Assembly: GCA_038363005.1 (NCBI GenBank)
Contig: JBBQBI010000003.1
Span: 62,001 to 126,000, forward strand
Source: JAKOWB01 sp038363005
GTDB lineage: Bacteria > Pseudomonadota > Alphaproteobacteria > Kiloniellales > JACOMY01
Direction: 5' to 3'
Length of the DNA: 64,000 nt
In this document: piece by piece, positions 47,133 to 55,745 of the stretch
How the letters are laid out: each line of letters opens with the position of its first letter
How positions within the stretch are numbered: position 1 is the stretch's first letter
Notes under the pieces: generated by a model
What the model was told of the DNA's origin: nothing
Database searches by the model: none
The model's input: only the letters and a program-made list of their open reading frames with translations
Made by a program: the position numbers and the translations under genes

Positions 47133-48497
47133 TCAAGAAGCGGGCTGCAGGTCCAGCAGTTCTCCGTTGGACAGGATCACCAGCAGGCGCGCCGTGCCAC
47201 GCGTGGGACCACTGATGTAGGCCTCCGAATTGGTGGTGTCGTAGTCAAGCTGCACCACGAAGGCCGACTCGCGCCGCTCCAGCACCTTGACAGCGGACAC
47301 CGCGCTGACCTTGCGGATCCCGTAGTTCAGGGCGGTGAATTCCTTCGCCCGTCCGACGCGGGTCAGGGCGGTCATGAAGGCCTCCTGGTGGGTGGCCAGC
47401 CAACCATCGAACTCGACCTGGGCCGCCGCCAGCGCTTCCGTTGGGTCCGGCGTCGGATCGCTCGCCGGCGCGCTGGCGTCACCTTCCCCGCTACTCGCCA
47501 ATTCGATGGCAGTGAGCGCGTCGTTGACGATCTCGACCTGGAAGCGGTCGCGGAAGCTGCTGGATTCACCCCAGCCGTCATTGCGCCGCAGGGTGTAGCC
47601 GATCTCCACCAGGTATTTCTGGCCGCTGCGCTGCAGGACTTTGATGTTGGAAAGGGCGGACACCGTCTGTGCGCCATTGCCAATCGAGTGGAGGTCGATC
47701 CGCCGCAGGTACCTCTGCAGTGCCACCTCGAAGCTCTTGCGGTTGTCCTGCAGCCAAGCGTCAAAGCTGCCTTGCGCCGCCGCCAAGTCCATGGCGCCCG
47801 CGGCCGGCGTGACGCTGCTCGTGGTAGTGCCGGCGCTGGCCGTGCTGTCGGGCTGCGTTGCCAGCGCCGAAGGAGTCGGCGCGGTGGCGATGGCGCCGGG
47901 GCTGTCCGGGCCGGCCTTGGCCACGGCCACCGGATCGGCCGGGCTGGGCGGCAGCCCCAGATAGGCCGCCAGCGTCACGTCGTCGGCGCCGAAGTGATCG
48001 AGGATGGCCAGGCGCTCGCCCTGCCATTGCAGGACGAAGGTGCGTGTCGCGGTGATGAAATCGCGCTGGCCGACGCGATACTCGATCACTGCCGAGAGCT
48101 GGTCGAGGCGCGCGTCGCTGATGACGATCCATTCCACCGAATGCACCTCGCCAACGCGCTCGCCGCCGTTGTCGCCCGGGCCGCGCACCAGGTCGCGCGC
48201 CTTGTTGTAGGTGGTGAGCTCGTCGCGGAACGCCTCGCGATGGGCGCGCAGCCACTCGACCGCATCGCTCGGCGGGCGGGTGGCGTCCGGCCGCGCCGCA
48301 GTGAAGCCGACGCTGGCGTAGCCGCGCACCTTGTCCTCACGCGAGCCGGCGACGATAGCGTAGTGCGCGGTCCTGATCGTGGTCTCCATCGCCGCCTGCA
48401 CGGCGATCTGCACCACCGCGGCGCAGCCCCCGGACAGCAACGGCAGGGCCAGGGCTGCGAGCAGCAGCAGGCGTCTCGGCGTGTGGCATCGCAGCAT
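47133..48497 (-). CDS. Exported protein with three copies of an unrecognised ~90-residue domain
   Basis: The 454-residue protein starts MLRCHTPRRL with a hydrophobic signal and C25 after LLSGG, a poor lipobox that may still be used. Three similar domains follow, at about 79-168, 241-335 and 359-452. Each has a helix of the form FDxWLxxxxxxFxxAL, a central VSAxSxxKVLxRxG strand and a closing L.xLDY-type strand pair, and Pro/Thr/Ala linkers join them. The single domain at the end of the neighbouring gene is related. The ATG at 48497 is preferred over 48518 because AAAGGAC precedes it. I do not recognise the domain; a cell-envelope role is inferred from the signal. Confidence 0.7.
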   Translation of the reverse strand: MLRCHTPRRLLLLAALALPLLSGGCAAVVQIAVQAAMETTIRTAHYAIVAGSREDKVRGYASVGFTAARPDATRPPSDAVEWLRAHREAFRDELTTYNKARDLVRGPGDNGGERVGEVHSVEWIVISDARLDQLSAVIEYRVGQRDFITATRTFVLQWQGERLAILDHFGADDVTLAAYLGLPPSPADPVAVAKAGPDSPGAIATAPTPSALATQPDSTASAGTTTSSVTPAAGAMDLAAAQGSFDAWLQDNRKSFEVALQRYLRRIDLHSIGNGAQTVSALSNIKVLQRSGQKYLVEIGYTLRRNDGWGESSSFRDRFQVEIVNDALTAIELASSGEGDASAPASDPTPDPTEALAAAQVEFDGWLATHQEAFMTALTRVGRAKEFTALNYGIRKVSAVSAVKVLERRESAFVVQLDYDTTNSEAYISGPTRGTARLLVILSNGELLDLQPAS

Positions 48498-48517
48498 GGC
48501 GTGTGTCCTTTCCCGCA

Positions 48518-49486
48518 TCAGGTCAGCAGCACCAGGCGCTGCAGCCGGCCCTCGTTCAGCGTCACCTGGAACAGCGCCGTCTGGCTGCCGGCCGCGGTGC
48601 GGTAGGTCAGGGCGACGACGTAGCCGGCGGCGGTGAGGTCACGCACGCTGGCGCTTTCCAGTGCCTGCACGCCGCCCTTGGGTAGCTGGCCCAGCGCGGC
48701 GAGGTGGCTGTCGATGGCCTTGGCGAGGGTCGCTTGGTTGGCCTCCAGCCAGTGATCGAAGGCCGACTGCGCGCTGGCCAGCGCCTTGGCATCGAGCGGG
48801 CTGGGGCCGTTCGGCGCAGACTGGCTGGTGGCGACCGGCAGCGGTGCCGCCGCCGCGCCGGCGGCCCCGGCCAGCTGCTGGACGAAACGGGCGTCGGCCA
48901 TGAGGTTGCTGGCGGCGCGGTCGATGGCACGGCGCATCAGTTCGCGCGCCACCGTCGCGATGCTGCTGTCGACGCCGGCGTCGCCCTCGGTCATCAGGTC
49001 GAGCAGCACGGTGCCGCTGTCGCGCTCGGCGACGACCCAGCGCATGCGGATCCAGATCTTGCCCAGCCCGGTCGAGCCATCGCCGATGCCGGTGTAGGGC
49101 TTGCAGAGGGAAGCAGTATAGGCGACCAGCGAGGGCGTCAGGCTCAGCGCCGCCTGGCCACTGCGATCGATCAGGTAGCCACGGGCCTCGAAAGCAGCGG
49201 CGACGAAGCCAAGCAGCAGCTGCTGCGCACTGGGATCGGAGATGTCCTGGTCGGTCTTGCGGATCTGGACCGGAATGCAAGCCAGGCCGCCTTCGGCATA
49301 GTCGACACCCTGGCCCGGAGCGACGTCGAGCCGGAAGGCAGTCAGGCTGAGCGGCCGTACCGCCTGGCCCGGCGCCACGGTCACCGGTTGCTCGCGCGGC
49401 GCTGCCTTGACCACCGGCTTTGGCCCAGCGGCGGCGCAGCCGACGAGCAGCAGGAGAAAGGACAACAGCAAGGCACCCTGCTTCAT
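48518..49486 (-). CDS. Predicted lipoprotein ending in the same ~90-residue domain
   Basis: The 322-residue protein has a good lipoprotein signal (MKQGALLLSFLLLLVGC, Cys17). The middle (about 45-210) alternates strands and helices, with C70 and C113 that may pair, and resembles other proteobacterial lipoproteins that act on envelope stress or polymer export, without a clear family. Residues 237-322 form one copy of the FDxWL-type domain that is triplicated in the next gene. It lies 20 bases upstream of that gene, so the two are an operon. Confidence 0.7.
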   Translation of the reverse strand: MKQGALLLSFLLLLVGCAAAGPKPVVKAAPREQPVTVAPGQAVRPLSLTAFRLDVAPGQGVDYAEGGLACIPVQIRKTDQDISDPSAQQLLLGFVAAAFEARGYLIDRSGQAALSLTPSLVAYTASLCKPYTGIGDGSTGLGKIWIRMRWVVAERDSGTVLLDLMTEGDAGVDSSIATVARELMRRAIDRAASNLMADARFVQQLAGAAGAAAAPLPVATSQSAPNGPSPLDAKALASAQSAFDHWLEANQATLAKAIDSHLAALGQLPKGGVQALESASVRDLTAAGYVVALTYRTAAGSQTALFQVTLNEGRLQRLVLLT

Positions 49487-49872
49487 CGTGGCTAAGCTTC
49501 CCTGTCCAGAAGCGAGTCACGGCGGGTTCGCTGGCGGCCGTCGATCAGCCGGCGAGCCGGCAGCCGGGGACCGACGGCGACGTTGGCGCGGGCGATCTTG
49601 TCGCTCGTCATCTATCGCGAAACCCGCGGCGGCTCCGCGCGGGCGGGGCCGATTCTGGTGCAGCCGAGCGACACCAGCAGGCGAGATGTACCAAACATAT
49701 AATAGTATTCCACATTCGATTGCCCGGGAAAGATGTAGCAGCCGTCGCAAAATCCTCGCAAGCGCAATTGCCAGCGCCGCGTGAGCGCGCGCTTTGGTTC
49801 GCGGAGGGGCGAACGGGACGGGGTCAGAGGATTGCGATGCCTCGTGCGACTCATGCACGATGTGCCGCATGA
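49487..49872. other. Intergenic region of 386 bases between divergent genes
   Basis: The region must hold promoters for the leftward lipoprotein operon and the rightward membrane protein gene. An AT-rich stretch (about 49686-49715, ATGTACCAAACATATAATAG) is the most likely promoter site. Frames within it are short and Arg/Pro-rich, so I see no gene. No operator or RNA gene was recognised. Confidence 0.6.
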
Positions 49873-52644
49873 ATGGCCTGCGGGATGGAGGCAGCCGCGA
49901 GTGATTCGCCTGGGCTCCGCGCGAGATATCGGACCTTGACCCATGAGGCAGCAAGTGCGGGGCCGACGCGGCCGACGGGCGCGCGCTCCCGCCGCCGCGA
50001 GCTGATCATCGCCCTCTTGCTCGGGACCCTGGCGTTCCTGGTCTACAACGCCAACCTGCGTTCGATCCCGGCCGGCGACACCTACGCGGCGCGCTACTTG
50101 CCCTTCTCGATTCTGCAGAACGGCAGCCTGCTGCTCGATCCCATCGTCGACCAGGTCGCGCATGGCAGGATGCCGCCGGGCGTCGCTGGTAAGCCCGCCA
50201 CCGCCTTCTGGATCATGACCGGGCGCGACGCGCATTTCGTGTCGCTCTATCCCGTCGCCGTTCCCCTGGTCATCGCACCGCTTTACCTGCCTGCGTTGCT
50301 CTACCTCGATGCCGGGGACGGCGATGCGCTGCGGGCCGACCGGGTGGCCAGGATCATGGAGAAGCTGTCAGCCTCGCTGATGGCGGCGGCCTCGGTGGCC
50401 TTGATCTATCTGCTGCTCAGGCGGCGCGCGAACCAGCGGACCGCCGTGCTTCTGGCCCTTGCCTACGCCTTCGGCACTACAACATGGGTCATCAGCAGCC
50501 AGGCACTCTGGCAGCACGGTCTTCCACAGCTCGCGATCGTCGCGGTGCTGCTGCTGTTGACCGGGCCAGTTGGCAGCGCGCGCGTCGTCCTGGCTGGTCT
50601 GCTGTGCGGCCTGATCGCCGCGAGCCGGCCGCCCGACGCCGTCCTCGCGGCCGGGCTGGGCATCTTTGGGCTCTGGTGGGCGGGTCGTCGCTGGCCGCTG
50701 CTGGCAATCTCGGCCCTGTTTCCGGCCTGTCTCACCCTCGCCTACAACCTGCTCGTCGCCGGCCACTGGACCGGTGCCTATGCGGCCGTCGACCATCCCG
50801 GCTCCTATAACCAAGACATGTTGGAGGGCATCGCGGGCCTGCTGTTCAGTCCGCTGCGTGGGCTCTTCATCTTCTCGCCCTTCCTGCTTTTCGTGCCCTG
50901 CTGCTTTTTCCTGGCACTGCGGGAGCGGCGCACGCGGGCCTTGACCCTGGCGGCGGCGGCGGCGATGGCGCTGTTGGTCGTCGGCTACAGCATGGTGGAT
51001 TGGCGCCAGGGTGTCTCGTGGGGCCCGCGATGGTTGACCGACCTGGTGCCTCTGTTGGTGTGGATGCTGCCGCCGATCCTGGCGGCGCTTCGGCGGCCAG
51101 GGCGCCTGCTCTTCGCGCTGGCATGCGCCGTGGCAATCGCTATCGAGGCCTTCGGCGCCTTTTGGTACAGCGGCACCTCCTACTCGGCGGCGATGAACGC
51201 CGATCCGCTGCACCCCACCGCGCCCTTCTGGCAGTTTGCCAACGCACCCTTCATCGCGGAACTTGGCCAGCCGCGCGCACCGGCCGACCTTCTAATGATG
51301 GTCGAAGGCCAGGTCGACAGGGCCCGCATCGTTGCCGGCGCGAACGGTGAAGGAGCTGACGGTGGTGGTGACCTGCGCCTGGTGATCACCGGCTGGGCTC
51401 TGGCGGACCGCCGCACGCCCTATGCCGTATTGGCGATGCTCGACGGGCGGTTCCTGGCCAACACCAAAAGCTTCCAGCCGCGCCCTGGGGTGGCGCGCGC
51501 CCTCGGCGTCGACGCACCGGCCGGCTGGCGGATTGAGGTTCCCGCCGGCGACCTGCAGGCCGGCGACCACGTCGTGACGGTGCTGGTACACGGCTACGCA
51601 CAGGACGAACCGCGACTGCTGGGCTCGGCAAGCGTCACAGTACCGAAGGCAGGCATAGGCACCGAGCTCGCCGGCCCGCTGGCCGGCGCGGCGCAGCGCG
51701 CTGAGCAGACGCTCGCTGCCCACCTGCAGCCCGCCGGCTACTGGCTCACCGCCTTTACCCAGGCGCCGCGCTACGAACAGCCGCGCCCAGAGATGAATAC
51801 CTTTCTCAACGCGACGCTGCTGGAGCTTGCCGCGCCGGCCGCGCGCACGCCGGCGCTGGTCGACGCGCTGGCGCGGGTGCGAACCTTTCTGGCGGCGCAG
51901 ATCGAGCCCGGCGGCCTGGTCCGCTACCACGGCCGGTCCGATGCGCCGACCATCGGCGTGCTCGGCTGCGCCATTACGCCCGACAGCGACGATACGGCGC
52001 TGGTGTGGCGCCTGGCGCCGGGAAAGGACCCCGGTGAGCTGCACGCCGCGCTGGCGACCATCACGCAGTATCGGCGGCCGGATGGGCTCTATCGCACTTG
52101 GCTGGCACCACAGGGGGACTATGAGTGCATCGACCCCGGCATCGATCCCAACCCGGCGGACATCGGCATCCAGATGAACCTTATGCTGCTGCTGCTGGAG
52201 TCCAATGCTGCCGCGGCGCGTGACCTGTGCGAGGCCATCCGGCACAAAACCGGCGACGCGGCTGTCTGGGTCTACTACGCCGAGGCGCCGCTGATGATCG
52301 TACTGCGACAGGCCGACCTCGCAGCCCGGGGTTGCGCGCTCGACCTGCCACCGGCGCGCCTCGTCAGCGAGCTGCCCGGCCAGGCCATTTGGATCGAGCT
52401 GGCCGGAGTGTTGAGCCAGGCGGAGGGCGGCGTGGGCACGGCGGACACGCTGGCGGCGGCGATGGCCCTGTTGCGCCGGATCGCCGCTGACGCCTTCGCG
52501 CTGCTGGCCACGACCCCGCCGCTGGTCTATCACAACGATCTTACGGCCAGCGTCAGGCGCTACTACTGGTCCGAGGACCTGGGCTACGCCCTTTGGCTTC
52601 GACTCTACCAGGCGAGCTGGCGCCTGGCCGCAGCGCTTCCCTGA
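49873..52644 (+). CDS. Large membrane protein with a C-terminal toroid-like domain carrying DxDDTA
   Basis: The 923-residue protein has an arginine-rich N-terminus and about ten membrane helices (43-465) in the pattern of PMT/GT39-like or GT-C glycosyltransferases, with a periplasmic loop after helix 1 that includes D68 (PAGDTYAARY). A soluble part follows: a beta-rich stretch (about 490-590) and a helical domain (about 600-923). The latter has alternating helices of the terpene cyclase/prenyltransferase toroid type and the exact motif D704-S-D-D-T-A709, known as the catalytic acid motif of class II terpene cyclases. It lies 33 bases before a UbiA prenyltransferase gene. The combination is not one I can match to a described protein. 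Confidence 0.65.
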   Translation: MACGMEAAASDSPGLRARYRTLTHEAASAGPTRPTGARSRRRELIIALLLGTLAFLVYNANLRSIPAGDTYAARYLPFSILQNGSLLLDPIVDQVAHGRMPPGVAGKPATAFWIMTGRDAHFVSLYPVAVPLVIAPLYLPALLYLDAGDGDALRADRVARIMEKLSASLMAAASVALIYLLLRRRANQRTAVLLALAYAFGTTTWVISSQALWQHGLPQLAIVAVLLLLTGPVGSARVVLAGLLCGLIAASRPPDAVLAAGLGIFGLWWAGRRWPLLAISALFPACLTLAYNLLVAGHWTGAYAAVDHPGSYNQDMLEGIAGLLFSPLRGLFIFSPFLLFVPCCFFLALRERRTRALTLAAAAAMALLVVGYSMVDWRQGVSWGPRWLTDLVPLLVWMLPPILAALRRPGRLLFALACAVAIAIEAFGAFWYSGTSYSAAMNADPLHPTAPFWQFANAPFIAELGQPRAPADLLMMVEGQVDRARIVAGANGEGADGGGDLRLVITGWALADRRTPYAVLAMLDGRFLANTKSFQPRPGVARALGVDAPAGWRIEVPAGDLQAGDHVVTVLVHGYAQDEPRLLGSASVTVPKAGIGTELAGPLAGAAQRAEQTLAAHLQPAGYWLTAFTQAPRYEQPRPEMNTFLNATLLELAAPAARTPALVDALARVRTFLAAQIEPGGLVRYHGRSDAPTIGVLGCAITPDSDDTALVWRLAPGKDPGELHAALATITQYRRPDGLYRTWLAPQGDYECIDPGIDPNPADIGIQMNLMLLLLESNAAAARDLCEAIRHKTGDAAVWVYYAEAPLMIVLRQADLAARGCALDLPPARLVSELPGQAIWIELAGVLSQAEGGVGTADTLAAAMALLRRIAADAFALLATTPPLVYHNDLTASVRRYYWSEDLGYALWLRLYQASWRLAAALP

Positions 52645-52677
52645 GGAACGAGAGAAACCGATCGGGGAACAGATGAA

Positions 52678-53592
52678 GTGACGGAAGCGAAGTCCGCAGC
52701 GGCGCTAGGCGTGCGGCGCCATGACCTGCCGCCGTCAATGCGGCTTCTGTCCTGCATCCGCCTCGACGAGGTGCTGCTGTTGCAGGGTGCGCCGTTGCTC
52801 GGCGCTCTCTTCGCCATACCGGAGGTGAGCCACGGTTCGCTGTTGCCGCTCCTGGTCCTGCTGGCGGGCTGCCTCTGCCTGATAGCGCATGTCTTCCTGT
52901 TCAACGACTGGTCCGGTATCAAGGGCGACCTGCGGGACCCGAAGCGCGCCGCCCGCACCTTCGCAGCCGTCGGCGTCGGGCGCGCCGCGGTTGGCTGGCT
53001 CGCTCTCGGCCTGCTGCTGTCGGCGCTGGTGGTGCTTGCCTGGCTGGGCAGGACACCGTTCGCGTTCGGCGTGGCGATCGCCGTGCTGAGCGCGCTCTAC
53101 TCGGCGCCCGCGTTGCACGGGAAGGGCAGGCCGCTGTTCAGCTCGCTGCTGCACATCGTCGGCGGGTCGCTACTCTTCCTGTTGGGTTACACAACCTTCG
53201 CGGCGATCGACCTGCGGGGCGCCGCGATCAGCGGCTTCTTCGCGCTGGTCTTCGCCGCCGGGCACCTGGCGAACGAGGCACGTGACCACGAGGGCGACGC
53301 GCGCAACGGCATCCGCACCAACGCCGTCGCCTTCGGCAGGGCACGGGGTTTCGTGGCCGCGCTGGTGCTCTTCGCCGCCGCTTACCTGCTCCTGGCGGTG
53401 CTCGCGCTGGCCGGCTATGTGCCGCTGCCGCTGTTGGCCGGTGCGGCGCTGCTGCCGCTGCACCTGCTGGCCGCGCGGCAGGCCTGGCGCGCCGGGCTCA
53501 GCTTCGAGAGTCTGCGCCGCCTACAATGGATTTACCGCGGCCTCTTCGCCGTCATCGGTCTGCTGATGCTGTCAACCGTGCCGCACTGGTAG
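52678..53592 (+). CDS. UbiA-family prenyltransferase
   Basis: The 304-residue protein has about nine hydrophobic helices and both aspartate motifs of the family: N76-D77-WSGIKG-D84 (the usual NDxxDxxxD, with glycine at position 80) and N199-EAR-D203-HEG-D207. UbiA enzymes move prenyl groups onto aromatic or lipid acceptors at the membrane; the missing middle aspartate is seen in some divergent members. A GTG start is chosen at 52678 after GGGGAAC; ATG 52738 is an alternative. The position 33 bases after the DxDDTA protein gene suggests they work on the same isoprenoid product. Confidence 0.85.
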   Translation: MTEAKSAAALGVRRHDLPPSMRLLSCIRLDEVLLLQGAPLLGALFAIPEVSHGSLLPLLVLLAGCLCLIAHVFLFNDWSGIKGDLRDPKRAARTFAAVGVGRAAVGWLALGLLLSALVVLAWLGRTPFAFGVAIAVLSALYSAPALHGKGRPLFSSLLHIVGGSLLFLLGYTTFAAIDLRGAAISGFFALVFAAGHLANEARDHEGDARNGIRTNAVAFGRARGFVAALVLFAAAYLLLAVLALAGYVPLPLLAGAALLPLHLLAARQAWRAGLSFESLRRLQWIYRGLFAVIGLLMLSTVPHW

Positions 53593-53641
53593 CGGCGGAC
53601 CCTCCGGGCGCCGTCGCCGCGCCAGTCCGCTGGCCCGCACC

Positions 53642-54853
53642 TCAGCCCATGGCCTTCTGCATGTTCTGGTCAAGCGCGTCGAGGAACCGCTCGGTATTGA
53701 GCCAGGGCTGCTCGGGACTGATGAGCAGCGCCAGGTCCTTGGTCATGGCGCCGCCCTCGACGGTGGCGACGCAGACCTTCTCCAGCGTCTCGGCGAACTT
53801 GGTCACCTCGGGCGTGCCATCCATCCGGCCGCGGAAGCCCAGGCCCTTGGTCCAGGCGTAGATCGAGGCGATGGGATTGGTCGAGGTCTCCTTGCCCTTC
53901 TGGTGCTCGCGGTAGTGCCGGGTCACGGTGCCGTGCGCCGCCTCGGCCTCCACCGTCTTGCCATCCGGCGTCAGCAGCACCGAGGTCATCAGGCCAAGCG
54001 AGCCGAAGCCCTGCGCCACGGTGTCGGACTGCACGTCGCCGTCGTAGTTCTTGCAGGCCCAGACGTAGCCACCGGCCCACTTCAGGGCAGACGCCACCAT
54101 GTCGTCGATCAGCCGGTGCTCATAGGTGATGCCGGCGGCCTTGAACTTGGCGGCGTAGTCCTTGTCGAACTCCTCCTGGAACAGATCCTTGAAGCGCCCG
54201 TCGTAGGCCTTGAGGATGGTGTTCTTGGTGGAGAGATAGACCGGATAGCCACGCTGCAGGCCATAGGCGAAGCAGGCCTGCGCGAACTCGCGGATCGAGT
54301 CATCCAGGTTGTACATCGCCAGGGCGACGCCGCTGCTGGGGAAGTCGTAGACCTGCCGTTCGATCTTCTTGCCGTCGGCGCCCTCGAAGATGATGGTCAG
54401 CTTGCCCTTGCCCGGCACCAGGAAGTCGGTGGCGCGGTACTGGTCGCCGAAGGCGTGGCGGCCGACCACGATGGGCAGGGTCCAGCCGGGCACCAGGCGC
54501 GGTACGTTCTTGCAGATGATCGGCTCGCGGAAGATGGTACCGCCCAGGATGTTGCGGATCGTGCCGTTCGGCGACCGCCACATCTGCTTCAGGCCGAACT
54601 CGGCGACGCGGGCCTCGTCCGGGGTGATGGTGGCGCACTTGACGCCGACGCCGTACTTCTTGATCGCCTCGGCGGCGTCGACCGTGACCTTGTCGTCGGT
54701 GGCGTCGCGGTGCTCGACGCCCAGGTCATAGTACTTCAGGTCGACGTCGAGGTAGGGAAGGATCAGCTTCTGCTTGATCATGGCCCAGATGATGCGGGTC
54801 ATTTCGTCGCCGTCGAGTTCGACGATCGGGTTCTTAACCTTGATCTTGGCCAT
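53642..54853 (-). CDS. icd: NADP-dependent isocitrate dehydrogenase (dimeric, type II)
   Basis: The 403-residue protein begins MAKIKVKNPIVELDGDEMTRIIW, as in the eukaryote-like NADP-IDH of alphaproteobacteria. It has the substrate loop SPNGTIRNILGGTIFREPI, the metal-binding segment YDGDVQSDTVAQGFGSLGLMTS and the cofactor loop EAEAAHGTVTRHYREHQKG. It converts isocitrate to 2-oxoglutarate and supplies NADPH in the TCA cycle. Monocistronic and convergent with the UbiA gene. Confidence 0.97.
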   Translation of the reverse strand: MAKIKVKNPIVELDGDEMTRIIWAMIKQKLILPYLDVDLKYYDLGVEHRDATDDKVTVDAAEAIKKYGVGVKCATITPDEARVAEFGLKQMWRSPNGTIRNILGGTIFREPIICKNVPRLVPGWTLPIVVGRHAFGDQYRATDFLVPGKGKLTIIFEGADGKKIERQVYDFPSSGVALAMYNLDDSIREFAQACFAYGLQRGYPVYLSTKNTILKAYDGRFKDLFQEEFDKDYAAKFKAAGITYEHRLIDDMVASALKWAGGYVWACKNYDGDVQSDTVAQGFGSLGLMTSVLLTPDGKTVEAEAAHGTVTRHYREHQKGKETSTNPIASIYAWTKGLGFRGRMDGTPEVTKFAETLEKVCVATVEGGAMTKDLALLISPEQPWLNTERFLDALDQNMQKAMG

Positions 54854-54933
54854 GCGCGAAAGCTCCTCCGTCTGGCGTCGCGCGGGACCTTAGCAGGGTT
54901 TTGCTGCGGTGCAAGAAGCGGTGGGCAGTGCCG

Positions 54934-55530
54934 TCAGGCGCGCTCCAGCTGGGTCCGGCCGCCGCTCGCCGGTCCCATCCGCAGGGCCGGCAGCAGCTCG
55001 TCCAGGCCACTCACCACGCGCAGCAGGCCCTGCTGCTCGGGCTTGACGTAGGCCTGCTCGACCATGCGCCGCAGCATGGCCAGCAGCGGGTCCCAGAAGC
55101 CGTCGGGGTTGATCAGCACCACCGGCTTCTCGTGCAGGCCGATCTGCGCCCAGGTCAGCATCTCGAAGGTCTCGTCCAGCGTGCCCAGGCCGCCGGGCAG
55201 CACGACGAAGGCCTCGGCACGCTCGGCCATGATGCGCTTGCGCTCGTGCATGGTTTCGGTCACCACCAGCTCGGTCACCGCCAGGTTGCCGACCTCGCGC
55301 TGGGTCAGGAAGCGCGGGATGATGCCGACCACCCGGCCGCCCGCCGCCAGGGCGCCGTCGGCGGCCTGGCCCATCAGGCCGATCCGGCCGCCGCCGTAGA
55401 CCAGGGTGATACCCTCCGTCGCCAGCAGCCGACCGCAGGCCCGTGCCAACTCCAGATGGGCGGCTGGCGCCAAGTTTGAGCTGCCGCAATAGAGGCAGAC
55501 ACTGGCGGGCAGTCGAGCGGGCAGGGGCAT
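54934..55530 (-). CDS. LOG-family protein (TIGR00730, nucleoside 5'-monophosphate phosphoribohydrolase)
   Basis: The 198-residue protein has the LOG motifs LVYGGGRIGLMG and PGGLGTLDETFEM, plus the start VCLYCGSS. LOG proteins cleave AMP or cytokinin ribotides to the free base and ribose 5-phosphate. In bacteria that do not act on plants they are often called lysine decarboxylase-like, wrongly. The start at 55530 (MPLPARLP) is preferred over the far longer open frame. It is 80 bases upstream of icd on the same strand and may be co-transcribed with it. Confidence 0.92.
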   Translation of the reverse strand: MPLPARLPASVCLYCGSSNLAPAAHLELARACGRLLATEGITLVYGGGRIGLMGQAADGALAAGGRVVGIIPRFLTQREVGNLAVTELVVTETMHERKRIMAERAEAFVVLPGGLGTLDETFEMLTWAQIGLHEKPVVLINPDGFWDPLLAMLRRMVEQAYVKPEQQGLLRVVSGLDELLPALRMGPASGGRTQLERA

Positions 55531-55745
55531 CGGGACTCCAGGCCAGTGGGTGGGACAGCGTGACCCTAGCCGCTCATCATGGCATGACCAAGACCGGGCG
55601 GCGGCCCGGCGACAGGGGCGCCAGGCCATCAAAAGCCGGCCTCCGGTTCGATTGCCGCTGTCGCCGCCAGCGATTACGGTAACAAGGTCGGTCCAGTGCC
55701 AGACGGGGGAGTCGGCACCGACCGCGCGAAGGCGAGGATAGGCTG

